A stretch of DNA of 64,000 nucleotides. It comes from Acinetobacter sp. XS-4. GTDB taxonomy: Bacteria > Pseudomonadota > Gammaproteobacteria > Pseudomonadales > Moraxellaceae. The position numbers and the translations under genes were made by a program. The notes below the pieces were generated by a model that was not told the DNA's origin, made no database searches, and saw nothing but the letters and a program-made list of their open reading frames with translations. The stretch spans positions 1,364,001 to 1,428,000 of the forward strand of contig NZ_CP094657.1 of the NCBI RefSeq assembly GCF_023920705.1. The letters run 5' to 3'. Positions 8,631 through 17,508 of the stretch are shown here, in pieces; the first letter of the stretch is position 1; each line of letters starts with the position of its first letter.

Positions 8631-8960
8631 TTAGATCATCATATTGTAGTGAAGGTAATTCATAATCCACACAGAACCGATTAAAAGTACGGCAATACAT
8701 AAGATTGTGTAGATGAATGCAATCATATTCCAGCGTTGTTCAGATGATGTATTCATGTGTAAGAAGTACACAAGTTGTACAAGAACCTGAGCAACAGCAG
8801 CGATAGCAATAACTGTAACTAAAATTCCACGACTGAAACCGCCCGCCATCACCATCCCGAACGGGATGATGGTGAGGATAACAGAAAGGATAAATCCAAC
8901 AGTGTATTGCTTAAAGTTACCGTGTGACGCACCTGCAGCATTATGGTCATGACTACTCAT
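8631..8960 (-). CDS. cyoD: Cytochrome bo3 ubiquinol oxidase subunit IV
   Basis: This small accessory subunit stabilises the oxidase during assembly. I chose the ATG at 8960, giving 109 residues beginning [14 protein letters not shown], the same length as E. coli CyoD. The longer open frame starting at 9005 runs into cyoC. The start codon overlaps the cyoC stop by one base (TAATG), so translation is coupled. Three membrane segments are visible, ending near the C-terminal IGSVWIMNYLH. The N-terminus carries several His residues. Confidence 0.94.
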   Translation of the reverse strand: MSSHDHNAAGASHGNFKQYTVGFILSVILTIIPFGMVMAGGFSRGILVTVIAIAAVAQVLVQLVYFLHMNTSSEQRWNMIAFIYTILCIAVLLIGSVWIMNYLHYNMMI

Positions 8961-9580
8961 TAGAGAACTCCCAGTAAGTAAACGACGCTGAATACACAGA
9001 TCCAAACGATGTCAAGGAAGTGCCAGAACAAGCTTAAGCAAGCTAGACGACGTGTATTCGGTAATGTCAAACCTTTAGTTTTGATTTGATACATCAATAC
9101 CAACATCCACACTAAACCAGAAGTTACGTGGATACCGTGTGTACCAACCAAAGTAAAGAACGATGATAAGAATGCACTGTGAGTTGGACCATGACCTTCT
9201 TCTACAAGGTGATGAAACTCATAAAGCTCCATTCCAATGAACGTTGCACCAAAAAGGAATGTAATAAATAACCAAGTGATAACTTGATTTACATTCTTTT
9301 TATAAGATGCAAGTACAGCAAAACCGAAAGTTACCGATGAAATCAATAAGGCAAATGTTTCAGTTAACACGTAGCCCAATGAGTCATGGAACAGGTCATA
9401 TGCACTTGGAGTTCCTGGTGGAATATGACTGCTTAATACAGCGAACGCGATGAAGAGTGATCCGAAAAGAATCAAGTCACTCATCAAGTATGTCCAGAAA
9501 CCAAAGACCGTTAAGTCAGTATCATCATGTTCATGATGACCATCGTGGCCGTGGTTGTCGTGATGAAGTACTTCAGCCAT
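8960..9580 (-). CDS. cyoC: Cytochrome bo3 ubiquinol oxidase subunit III
   Basis: CyoC is the heme-copper oxidase subunit III homologue, with 206 residues and five membrane segments. Family segments include [37 protein letters not shown] and [15 protein letters not shown]. Its N-terminal 22 residues are strikingly His-rich ([15 protein letters not shown]), much more than in the E. coli protein, which could bind metal or simply be a polar cap. It sits 4 bases after cyoB and overlaps cyoD by one base. Confidence 0.96.
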   Translation of the reverse strand: MAEVLHHDNHGHDGHHEHDDTDLTVFGFWTYLMSDLILFGSLFIAFAVLSSHIPPGTPSAYDLFHDSLGYVLTETFALLISSVTFGFAVLASYKKNVNQVITWLFITFLFGATFIGMELYEFHHLVEEGHGPTHSAFLSSFFTLVGTHGIHVTSGLVWMLVLMYQIKTKGLTLPNTRRLACLSLFWHFLDIVWICVFSVVYLLGVL

Positions 9581-9584
9581 TTCC

Positions 9585-11576
9585 TTAGTCCTTCTTCAAG
9601 TGTTTTTCAAGTAAAGCATAGCGTTCGTTTTCAATACGCTCAACTTCAGCAGCTGGAACATAGTAATCAACATTCTTAGTGAATGAGCTTACGATCAAGC
9701 TAACAACAGCTGAAACGAATGAAACAACAACGAGCCACCAAATATGCCAGATGAGTGCAAAGCCAAGAATTGTAATGAACATTGCAATGACAAAACCAGC
9801 AGCACGATCAGTCGGCATGTGGATGTCTTCATATTTAGTGTTACGTGCGTATGCTACACCATTTTCTTTGTCAGTCCAGAAACGGTCAATACCGCTTGCA
9901 TCTGGTTCATGCGCAAAGTTATAGAACGGAGCAGGGGAAGAAGTCGCCCATTCAAGCGTACGTGCATCCCATGGATCGCCTGTAAGGTCCATGTTGTCTT
10001 TGCGTTGTAAGAAACCAACAATGATTTGCATTAAGAAACATGCAATACCAATCGCAACGAGAACAGCACCAAATAATGCAATTGCAAGGTAAGGATCCCA
10101 TTCAGGGTTGTCATATGTATTCAAACGACGAGTCATACCCATGAAACCAAGGATATAAAGTGGCATGAATGCAAAATAGAAACCAAAGAACCAGAACCAG
10201 AACGCAGCTTTACCCCATGCTTCATTGAGCTTCCAACCAAACATTTTTGGCCAGTAGTAAATGATGCCGGCAAACATACCAAACACCACACCACCGATAA
10301 TTACGTTATGGAAGTGAGCGATCAAGAATAATGAGTTGTGTACAAGGAAGTCCGCAGGTGGAACAGCCATAAGTACACCAGTTAAACCACCGATACCAAA
10401 TGTTATAAGGAAGCCAAGCGTCCATAACATTGGAGTAGTAAAGGTGATGCGACCTTTATACATGGTGAATAACCAAGAGAAGATTTTTACACCAGTAGGA
10501 ATCGCAATAACCATGGTCATGATACCGAAGAACGCGTTCACGTTCGCACCAGCACCCATGGTAAAGAAGTGGTGAAGCCATACAACGAACGCAAGAACTG
10601 TAATCGCGATAGTTGCATACACCATAGACTTATAACCGAACAACGCTTTACGAGAGAAGGTTGCAACGATTTCTGAGTATAGACCAAATGCTGGTAATAC
10701 TAAGATATATACTTCAGGGTGACCCCATGTCCAGATCAAGTTCACATAAAGCATTGGGCTACCGCCAAGCTCATTTGTGAAGAAATGGAAACCGAAGTAA
10801 CGGTCTAAAGTTAACATTGCAAGTGTACCTGTTAATACAGGGAACGATGCAATGATTAATACAGCCGTACAAAGTGAAGTCCACGTAAAAATAGGCATGT
10901 CCATTAATTTCATGCCAGGTGCGCGCATTTTGATGATGGTAACGAAGAAGTTAACACCAGATAAAAGCGTACCTAGACCGGAAACCTGAAGTGCCCAGAT
11001 ATAGTAGTCAACACCTACACCAGGAGAATATTGAATGCCAGACAGAGGGGGGTAAGCCATCCAACCAGTCGCAGCAAATTCACCTAATACAAGTGAAAGC
11101 ATCATCAAACCAGCAGCACCGGCGAATAACCAGAAGCTTAAAGAGTTCAATAATGGGAATGCAACGTCACGAGCACCAATCTGTAAAGGTACAGAGATGT
11201 TCATCATACCTACAACGAGACCCATTGCTACGAAGAAGATCATAATTACACCGTGTGCGGTGAAGATCTGGTCGTAATGGTCTGGATGTAGATAACCTTC
11301 GCCGCCACCTTTAGCGAGGAAAAGTTGTAGACGCATCATAATTGCATCGGCGAAACCACGCAAAAGCATGACCACAGATACAAGGATGTACATGATACCA
11401 ATTTTTTTATGGTCTACCGTAATAAACCATTCATTCCACAAATATCCCCATTTTTTGAAATAGGTGATACCGCCAAGCACAACAATTCCACCAAGTGCCA
11501 TAAGGACCATGGTGACAAGCACGATTGGCTCTGTCGGGATAGAGTCCCAACCCAGTTTACCAAAAATCATATCCAT
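9585..11576 (-). CDS. cyoB: Cytochrome bo3 ubiquinol oxidase subunit I
   Basis: CyoB is the catalytic subunit that reduces O2 at the heme o3-CuB centre and pumps protons across the inner membrane. At 663 residues it equals E. coli CyoB. The active-site [17 protein letters not shown] segment supplies the CuB-liganding His and its cross-linked Tyr. The HHFFTMG pair and HFHNVIIGG supply the remaining CuB and heme ligands. Around 15 membrane helices are present. It follows cyoA by 3 bases. In Acinetobacter this is a main aerobic terminal oxidase. Confidence 0.97.
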   Translation of the reverse strand: MDMIFGKLGWDSIPTEPIVLVTMVLMALGGIVVLGGITYFKKWGYLWNEWFITVDHKKIGIMYILVSVVMLLRGFADAIMMRLQLFLAKGGGEGYLHPDHYDQIFTAHGVIMIFFVAMGLVVGMMNISVPLQIGARDVAFPLLNSLSFWLFAGAAGLMMLSLVLGEFAATGWMAYPPLSGIQYSPGVGVDYYIWALQVSGLGTLLSGVNFFVTIIKMRAPGMKLMDMPIFTWTSLCTAVLIIASFPVLTGTLAMLTLDRYFGFHFFTNELGGSPMLYVNLIWTWGHPEVYILVLPAFGLYSEIVATFSRKALFGYKSMVYATIAITVLAFVVWLHHFFTMGAGANVNAFFGIMTMVIAIPTGVKIFSWLFTMYKGRITFTTPMLWTLGFLITFGIGGLTGVLMAVPPADFLVHNSLFLIAHFHNVIIGGVVFGMFAGIIYYWPKMFGWKLNEAWGKAAFWFWFFGFYFAFMPLYILGFMGMTRRLNTYDNPEWDPYLAIALFGAVLVAIGIACFLMQIIVGFLQRKDNMDLTGDPWDARTLEWATSSPAPFYNFAHEPDASGIDRFWTDKENGVAYARNTKYEDIHMPTDRAAGFVIAMFITILGFALIWHIWWLVVVSFVSAVVSLIVSSFTKNVDYYVPAAEVERIENERYALLEKHLKKD

Positions 11577-11579
11577 GTC

Positions 11580-12614
11580 TTATTCCCCTTGAGCAGCGTG
11601 TTCAGCTGTTGCATGCGCAGCAGAGTGGTCAACACCATGATAATTACTCATATAATGGTTGATAATTGTTTCAAACAATTTTGGTTCAACTGAAGAGTAA
11701 TAAGTCACAGGGTGTGGCTTAGTCGGGAACGGTTTCATAGCTTCAGCTTTAGCAAGCGCTTCTTCATCACCAGCAGCTTTAGCACGATTTACTAAATGCT
11801 CGATCTGGTGCTTAGAACGGTCACCATCACGTAAGGTTGCTAATTCAGCTTGGTCAAGCGTAGTTTTTTGAACTGCTTCTGGATTAATAGTCGAACCATT
11901 ACCCGCTTTTACAGCTGCTACCCATTCGTTGAACTGTTGCTCTGTAACACTATGCGCCTTGAAACGCATTTGAGAGAAACCGTAACCTGAGTAGTTAGAA
12001 GAGAAACCACGATATACGCCAGTTTCATTTGCTAACAAATGAAGGTGAGTTTGCATACCTGCCATTGCATAAATCTGGCCGCCTAACTGTGGAATGAAGA
12101 ATGAGTTCATTGTAAAGTTAGAGGTGATTTTAAAGCTTAACGGAGTTTTTTCTGGGAAACGTACTTCGTTAACAGTTGCAATGTTTTGTTCAGGATAAAT
12201 GAAGATCCACTTGAACTGTTCAGCAACAACTTGAATAGTTAAAGGAGCTTTATCTGATTCTAAAGGACGGTATGGGTCATACTTGTGGGAACCCCACCAA
12301 GTTAACCAAGCTAAAATACCAATAATAATGACAGGGATACCCCATACTACAACTTCAATTGTAGTTGAGTGTGCCCATGTAGGTTTATAGTCTGCATCTT
12401 TATTTGACGCGCGATATTTCCAACCAAACCATAATGCCATGATGATTGAAGGAATCACCACAAGTAACATTAAATAGATCGCAGTCATCATGAGGTCACT
12501 TTGACCTTGACCAACTGGACCTTTAGAGTTTAGAAGTACCATATCACCACCACACCCAGTCAAAAGTGCGGCAAGCGTTGATAAAGACAATACAGCTAAA
12601 ATCGTTTGTCTCAT
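11580..12614 (-). CDS. cyoA: Cytochrome bo3 ubiquinol oxidase subunit II (lipoprotein)
   Basis: CyoA has a lipoprotein signal peptide ending LLTGC near residue 21, two membrane helices and a periplasmic cupredoxin domain. The CuA ligand set of cytochrome c oxidases is absent (the region reads SSNYSGYGFSQMRF), as expected for a quinol oxidase. At 344 residues it is longer than E. coli CyoA (315), because of a central insertion (near NGSTINPEAVQKT) and a His/Ala-rich C-terminal tail. It is the first gene of the operon and is preceded by a 313-base non-coding region with a large inverted repeat. Confidence 0.95.
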   Translation of the reverse strand: MRQTILAVLSLSTLAALLTGCGGDMVLLNSKGPVGQGQSDLMMTAIYLMLLVVIPSIIMALWFGWKYRASNKDADYKPTWAHSTTIEVVVWGIPVIIIGILAWLTWWGSHKYDPYRPLESDKAPLTIQVVAEQFKWIFIYPEQNIATVNEVRFPEKTPLSFKITSNFTMNSFFIPQLGGQIYAMAGMQTHLHLLANETGVYRGFSSNYSGYGFSQMRFKAHSVTEQQFNEWVAAVKAGNGSTINPEAVQKTTLDQAELATLRDGDRSKHQIEHLVNRAKAAGDEEALAKAEAMKPFPTKPHPVTYYSSVEPKLFETIINHYMSNYHGVDHSAAHATAEHAAQGE

Positions 12615-12927
12615 TTTACAACCTCGGTGAAGAGTCCCATTCCCTAATTAAATATGGGATAGCGATTAAAGTGTCGCATGATTGAGAACGCTAATCCTTA
12701 AATTTAGACTTCTCAATTATATGACACCGCTACGTTGTAGGGCATTATGCCTCATATCAACAAACTAAGCTATACATAAAGTAGGCTGAAATAATTGTTT
12801 TAAAACCCGATTTTTTTTGTAGGGTATCTAATCTCTATAGAGCTTTTATTTAAATATCAACTCTCTATAGAAAAAAGGAGGCGGGGTGCCTCCTTTTTTT
12901 TTAGACCTTAAATGAATGAGTAATTCA
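12615..12927. other. cyo control region: long imperfect inverted repeat plus terminator
   Basis: This 313-base gap precedes cyoA. Arms GTGTCGCATGATTGAGA (12671-12687) and TCTCAATTATATGACAC (12711-12727) form a 17-pair imperfect inverted repeat around a 23-base loop, with a further AGCG/CGCT match outside. It is either an operator or a leader hairpin of the cyo mRNA. The distal part contains the terminator of the RDD gene. I could not assign a convincing -10/-35 pair. Confidence 0.6.
12871..12902 (-). terminator. Terminator of the GYF/RDD gene
   Basis: GGAGGC (12877-12882) and GCCTCC (12888-12893) enclose a GGGGT loop, with A-run and T-run flanks. The T-run on the minus strand follows the RDD stop. 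The structure can also work on the plus strand. Confidence 0.88.
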
Positions 12928-13686
12928 CTATCGTTTGATCACTTTTGTTCTTGCAATTTTGTCGTGTAGCGCTTGTCGCTTTTGTCCTAATGTAAAAGCA
13001 TAGTCAATAATTGTACTAATAGGCATAAACAACAAATTGAGTATGATAAAAACAATGCTTCTTAATAAGAAAATGCGAGTTAAATTAACTTTACCATTGC
13101 TCTCAGCATCTACAATTTTAATTCCAACAATTTTCTTACCTATGCTTTGCCCAAATTTTGTTAAAAGAAAGGCTTGAATGGCAAGCATGATTACTACGTA
13201 AACAAGCATAGAATGCCAAGCTTCAATAGGAATTAAAGTGAAAAGTTGATGCTGTAGCTCAGCTGCTTTAGTTGAAGCAACTTCAGCCGATTGCATTTGT
13301 TTTTGCAATTCAAATAATTGCTTATACTGAGACTCATTAAAGAAAAAAGAAGGAATTGCAGCTATTGGTATCCAGAGCAATAAATCAATAATTTTTGCCA
13401 AAGCTCGAGATGGAATAGAGGCAAGTTCGTGAATTTTAGGTTCTACACGAATTTGACGAATAGTTTCATTAACTGAGCTGTTTGTGTTTATGGCAGGTGC
13501 AGAATCACCAGTAGGTTGATATACAAGTTTACCTTGGGTTAATTCTCCTAAAGCTTTCCACTCTGTCATGCCTTCATGCCAAGCTAAATCAGTTAACAAA
13601 ATTTGTTGGCTAGCCAACATTTGATTTACTTGCTCTAAGGTGTAAGGCCCAGCTTGTTGATTATTACGTGCCAAGTAAATTTGCAT
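12928..13686 (-). CDS. GYF_2 and RDD domain membrane protein
   Basis: This 252-residue protein has an N-terminal GYF_2 domain (residues 1-55: YLARNNQQAGPYTLEQV, WHEGMTEWKAL) and a C-terminal RDD membrane domain from about residue 95. The RDD domain shows the RALAKIIDLLLWIPI helix with the R and D signature, KFGQSIGKKIVGIKIVD and the conserved end QKRQALHDKIARTKVI. Three or four membrane segments are likely. RDD proteins are poorly defined; some are linked to ion transport. The gene is flanked by two terminators and is therefore monocistronic. Function is not known. Confidence 0.85.
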   Translation of the reverse strand: MQIYLARNNQQAGPYTLEQVNQMLASQQILLTDLAWHEGMTEWKALGELTQGKLVYQPTGDSAPAINTNSSVNETIRQIRVEPKIHELASIPSRALAKIIDLLLWIPIAAIPSFFFNESQYKQLFELQKQMQSAEVASTKAAELQHQLFTLIPIEAWHSMLVYVVIMLAIQAFLLTKFGQSIGKKIVGIKIVDAESNGKVNLTRIFLLRSIVFIILNLLFMPISTIIDYAFTLGQKRQALHDKIARTKVIKR

Positions 13687-13712
13687 AAATAAAAGTTCTC
13701 TGTTCCAAAGAT

Positions 13713-13742
13713 GAAAAAAGACCCACGGATGGGCCTTTTTTT
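13713..13742 (-). terminator. Terminator of ppsA
   Basis: On the minus strand GGCCCA and TGGGTC pair around TCCG and are followed by a T-run, a few bases after the ppsA stop. Confidence 0.88.
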
Positions 13743-13750
13743 ATAACATA

Positions 13751-16138
13751 TTAGATTTGCTTGATTTTTTCTTCAGCAAGGAAGAACCATGTATCTAAAA
13801 CTGAGTCTGGGTTAAGAGATACAGACTCAATACCTTGTTCCATTAACCATTTTGCAAGATCTGGATGGTCTGAAGGACCTTGACCACAGATACCTACATA
13901 TTTACCCGCTTTACGGCAGGCATGGATGGCCATTGAAAGAAGGGCTTTAACTGCTGCATCACGCTCATCAAATAGGTGTGAAACAATGCCAGAGTCACGG
14001 TCAAGACCGAGCGTTAACTGAGTTAAGTCATTAGAACCAATAGAGAAACCATCGAAATGCTCTAGGAATTGTTCAGCTAACAGAGCGTTAGTTGGTAATT
14101 CACACATCATGATTACTTTTAAGCCATTTTCACCGCGTCTCAAACCATTTTGTGCTAGTAACTCAATAACACGTTTTGCTTCAGATACAGTACGTACAAA
14201 AGGAATCATGATTTGAATATTGGTTAGACCCATTTCATCACGAGCTTTCTTAAGTGCACGGCACTCTAATTCGAAACAGTCACGGAAGTTATCAGATACA
14301 TAACGGCTTGCACCACGGAAACCGAGCATTGGGTTTTCTTCTTCAGGCTCGTATAACTTACCGCCAATCAAGTTTGCATATTCATTTGATTTGAAGTCAG
14401 ACATACGAACGATAACTGGCTTGTCACCAAATGCAGCAGCAAGAGTTGCAATACCTTCAACCAATTTTTCAACATAGAAATCTACAGGTGAAGCATAACC
14501 CGCAGTACGAGTTAGAACCGCAGCACGAGTTTCACGAGGTAGGCTATCAATGTTGAGCAAGGCTTTAGGGTGCACGCCGATCATACGGTTAATAATGAAC
14601 TCAAGACGAGCAAGACCGATACCTTCATTTGGAATTTGAGCAAAGTCAAATGCGCGGTCAGGGTTACCAACGTTCATCATAATTTTGAACGATAGCTTAG
14701 GCATAGATTCAATTGAGTTACGTTGAACTTCGAAATCTAAAGCACCTTCATAAATGAAGCCAGTATCACCTTCAGCACAAGAAACTGTTACTTCTTGACC
14801 ATCAGTCAATACTTCTGTTGCGTTACCACAACCTACAATAGCAGGTACACCAAGTTCACGTGCAATAATTGCCGCGTGACATGTACGACCACCGCGGTTA
14901 GTAATAATTGCAGCTGCACGTTTCATTACCGGTTCCCAATCAGGGTCGGTCATATCTGATACAAGAACGTCGCCTTCTTGAACTTTGTCCATCTCTTTAA
15001 TTGAGCTAATGATGCGGACTTTACCTGAACCAATACGTTGACCAATTGAACGACCTTCACAAAGAACAGTACCTCTTTGTTTAAGAAGATAGCGCTCCAT
15101 TGTGCCTACGTTTTGACGACTTTTTACGGTTTCAGGACGAGCTTGAACAATATAAATTTGACCATCATCGCCATCTTTCGCCCATTCGATATCCATTGGC
15201 GCACCGTAGTGCTGCTCAATAATCAGCGCTTGTTTAGCTAGCTCTTGTAACTCGTGGTCATTCAAAGCAAATTGTTGGCGCTCTTGTTTCTCAACATCAA
15301 CAACCACAACTGATTTACCAGCAGAACCTTCTTCACCATAAATCATTTTCTGGTGTTTTGAGCCAAGGTTGCGGCGTAAAACTGAATGTCTACCAGCATT
15401 TAATAATGGTTTAGATAAGTAAAATTCATCTGGGTTAACCGCACCCTGTACAACCATTTCACCTAAACCATAAGATGCTGTAATAAATACAACTTCACGG
15501 AAACCAGACTCGGTATCAAGTGTAAACATTACACCCGCAGCACCAGTTTCAGAGCGCACCATACGCTGAATGCCTGCAGAAAGTGCAACGACATCATGAT
15601 CAAAACCTTGATGTACACGGTAAGAAATTGCACGGTCATTATATAAAGAAGCAAATACTTCTTTAATTGCAATAAGAATGTTATCAATACCGCGAATATT
15701 CAAGAAAGTTTCTTGCTGACCTGCGAATGAAGCATCTGGTAGATCTTCAGCAGTTGCAGATGAACGAACGGCAACCGCGATTTCTGGGTTGCCGTTAGAA
15801 AGTGTTGTAAAAGCGGCGCGAATTTCTTGTTCTAGGCTTGCAGTGAGTGGAGTCTCTACAATCCATTGACGAATTTTAGCGCCTGTTTCTGCAAGAGCAT
15901 TTACGTCATCAACATTGAGTTGAGCAAGTTCTGCTTGAATTCGAGCGTTAAGACCGCTTTGATCTAAGAACTCACGATAGGCATCAGCAGTAGTTGCAAA
16001 ACCACCAGGTACTGATACACCAGCATTTGATAAATGGCTGATCATTTCACCCAAAGATGAGTTTTTCCCACCTACGAGTTCGACATCGTGTTTCCCTAAT
16101 TTTTCTAGACCGATTACGCGCGCTTCCAAAGTTTTCAC
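13751..16138 (-). CDS. ppsA: Phosphoenolpyruvate synthase
   Basis: This enzyme makes PEP from pyruvate and ATP (AMP and phosphate released), the gluconeogenic entry step when growing on acids. It has 795 residues (E. coli 792). The N-terminal ATP-binding domain starts with [13 protein letters not shown]. The swivelling phosphohistidine domain has [17 protein letters not shown] with the catalytic His near residue 421. The C-terminal PEP-binding barrel ends with a [12 protein letters not shown] segment carrying the catalytic Cys. The gene is divergent from ppsR, which encodes its regulator, across a 147-base region. Confidence 0.97.
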   Translation of the reverse strand: MKTLEARVIGLEKLGKHDVELVGGKNSSLGEMISHLSNAGVSVPGGFATTADAYREFLDQSGLNARIQAELAQLNVDDVNALAETGAKIRQWIVETPLTASLEQEIRAAFTTLSNGNPEIAVAVRSSATAEDLPDASFAGQQETFLNIRGIDNILIAIKEVFASLYNDRAISYRVHQGFDHDVVALSAGIQRMVRSETGAAGVMFTLDTESGFREVVFITASYGLGEMVVQGAVNPDEFYLSKPLLNAGRHSVLRRNLGSKHQKMIYGEEGSAGKSVVVVDVEKQERQQFALNDHELQELAKQALIIEQHYGAPMDIEWAKDGDDGQIYIVQARPETVKSRQNVGTMERYLLKQRGTVLCEGRSIGQRIGSGKVRIISSIKEMDKVQEGDVLVSDMTDPDWEPVMKRAAAIITNRGGRTCHAAIIARELGVPAIVGCGNATEVLTDGQEVTVSCAEGDTGFIYEGALDFEVQRNSIESMPKLSFKIMMNVGNPDRAFDFAQIPNEGIGLARLEFIINRMIGVHPKALLNIDSLPRETRAAVLTRTAGYASPVDFYVEKLVEGIATLAAAFGDKPVIVRMSDFKSNEYANLIGGKLYEPEEENPMLGFRGASRYVSDNFRDCFELECRALKKARDEMGLTNIQIMIPFVRTVSEAKRVIELLAQNGLRRGENGLKVIMMCELPTNALLAEQFLEHFDGFSIGSNDLTQLTLGLDRDSGIVSHLFDERDAAVKALLSMAIHACRKAGKYVGICGQGPSDHPDLAKWLMEQGIESVSLNPDSVLDTWFFLAEEKIKQI

Positions 16139-16285
16139 TCCACTTTTGCAGTATTAATGTCTATCTTGGCATGAAATTATAAAAATAAAGTGCTTAGTTG
16201 AGAATTATACTAAGCGACAGTCATGTAAGATCAGTTTACTATAAAGATTATATAGCACTAAGACAAATGTTTAAGGAGAATTTTA

Positions 16286-17122
16286 ATGTCAGAAAGTAAA
16301 CAGTTTAGACGGAGCGTTTTTTTTATTTCTGATGGAACTGCAATTACTGCCGAGACTCTTGGACATTCGTTATTAGCACAATTTCCCAATGTTGATTTTG
16401 ATATTCATATCATGCCGTATATTACAACTGAAGAAGCGGCAATGGAGATTGTAGTCGAGATTAATCGATGTCAAACCAAAGATGGTTGTCTACCTTTAGT
16501 ATTTGATACTTTGGTTGATCCACACGTACGAGAAATCATTAATACTGCTAAAGCAGTTAATCTAGATGTGTTTGAAGGCTTAATCAGTAAACTCGAACAA
16601 GAATTAGGTACGCCGCCTACAACATTAGTTGGACAGACACATGCTGTAACCGATTCTGAGTCGTATAAAGCTCGTATTGATGCTGTTCATTTTGCGCTTG
16701 ATAATGACGATGGGGCACGTACTCGTCATTACGATAAAGCTGATTTAATCTTAATTGGGGTTTCTCGTTCGGGTAAAACACCGACCTCTATTTACTTATC
16801 TCTTCAATTTGGTATCCGTGTTGCAAACTATCCGTTAACAGAAGAAGATTTGGATGATAACCGTTTACCAGCAGTATTAAGACCACATCGTAATAAATTA
16901 TTTGGTTTAATGATTGATGCTGAGCGATTAGTGGCGATTCGTAGTGAGCGTAAGGCTAATAGTCGTTATGCGAGTTTTAGCCAATGCCAAATGGAACTTA
17001 GAGCAATTGAAGGAATCTATATTTCAGAAGGAATTAAATATTTAAATGTGACTGAAATGTCGATTGAAGAAATTTCAACACGTGTTTTACAAATGACAGG
17101 ATTAAAACGTCGCATTGGTTAG
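16286..17122 (+). CDS. ppsR: PEP synthase regulatory protein (kinase/pyrophosphorylase)
   Basis: PpsR is a bifunctional enzyme that inactivates PEP synthase by ADP-dependent phosphorylation of a conserved Thr and reactivates it by Pi-dependent dephosphorylation. The 278-residue sequence (E. coli 277) opens with RSVFFISDGTAITAETLGHSLL and holds the P-loop GVSRSGKTPTSIYLS. It has an AAGGAG ribosome site before ATG 16286. Its divergent placement next to ppsA is the usual arrangement and supports the call. A long hairpin follows the stop. Confidence 0.96.
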   Translation: MSESKQFRRSVFFISDGTAITAETLGHSLLAQFPNVDFDIHIMPYITTEEAAMEIVVEINRCQTKDGCLPLVFDTLVDPHVREIINTAKAVNLDVFEGLISKLEQELGTPPTTLVGQTHAVTDSESYKARIDAVHFALDNDDGARTRHYDKADLILIGVSRSGKTPTSIYLSLQFGIRVANYPLTEEDLDDNRLPAVLRPHRNKLFGLMIDAERLVAIRSERKANSRYASFSQCQMELRAIEGIYISEGIKYLNVTEMSIEEISTRVLQMTGLKRRIG

Positions 17123-17142
17123 TTTAATCAATTATTTATTTT

Positions 17143-17187
17143 AACCATTCAAATTTTTATATTAATTTATAGATAATTTGAATGGTT
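17143..17187 (+). terminator. Hairpin after ppsR, probable terminator
   Basis: A perfect 13-base-pair stem is formed by AACCATTCAAATT (17143-17155) and AATTTGAATGGTT (17175-17187) with a 19-base AT-rich loop. No clean T-run follows, so it may be a 3'-end stabiliser rather than a strong terminator. Confidence 0.55.
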
Positions 17188-17424
17188 TGTAATATAAAAA
17201 TAGAATGAAAAATAAAAGTTTTAAATATAAAACAAAAAGTTATTAAAACGTTTTTATTGGTTATCGGCCTGTAAGGTTTTTATAATCCAATTGTGAAATA
17301 AAATAAGAGTATTGAAAAGAAATGTATATATTTAAGTAAGTTTAAAAATTCTAATTGTTTAATTTTGCTAAATATTTTCAAAAATCATGTAAAAATACAT
17401 TAAATATTTAAAAATGATAAATAG

Positions 17425-17458
17425 ATCACACTATTTTTGTGTTGTGTGATTGGTTTTT
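17425..17458 (+). promoter_or_regulatory. Inverted repeat in the pgaA leader, possible operator or attenuator
   Basis: ATCACAC (17425-17431) and GTGTGAT (17444-17450) are separated by 12 bases and followed by TGGTTTTTAATTTT. As DNA this could be an operator; as RNA it would be a weak stem followed by U-rich sequence, resembling an attenuator before pgaA. Confidence 0.35.
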
Positions 17459-17508
17459 AATTTTAATTATACTTTCCCACCTCGATATGGGACTATCCGA
17501 TTATCAAA

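Larger units (their letters stand above)
17123..17508. other. AT-rich region between ppsR and pgaA
   Basis: This 386-base stretch is very AT-rich and holds no credible gene. It contains the hairpin after ppsR and, 58 bases before pgaA, a 7-base inverted repeat followed by a T-rich tract. Candidate pga promoter elements such as TTGCTA with TGTAAA at 17-base spacing (about 17365-17394) are weak. Confidence 0.5.

Noticed and set aside
11580-12614. Cytochrome c oxidase subunit II
   Set aside because: The CuA ligand residues are absent and the operon has the cyoABCDE order, so it is a quinol oxidase.
17425-17450. CRP-like site in the pga leader
   Set aside because: The half-sites are inverted relative to TGTGA-N6-TCACA and the spacer is 12, so it is not a CRP-type site; kept only as a generic dyad.
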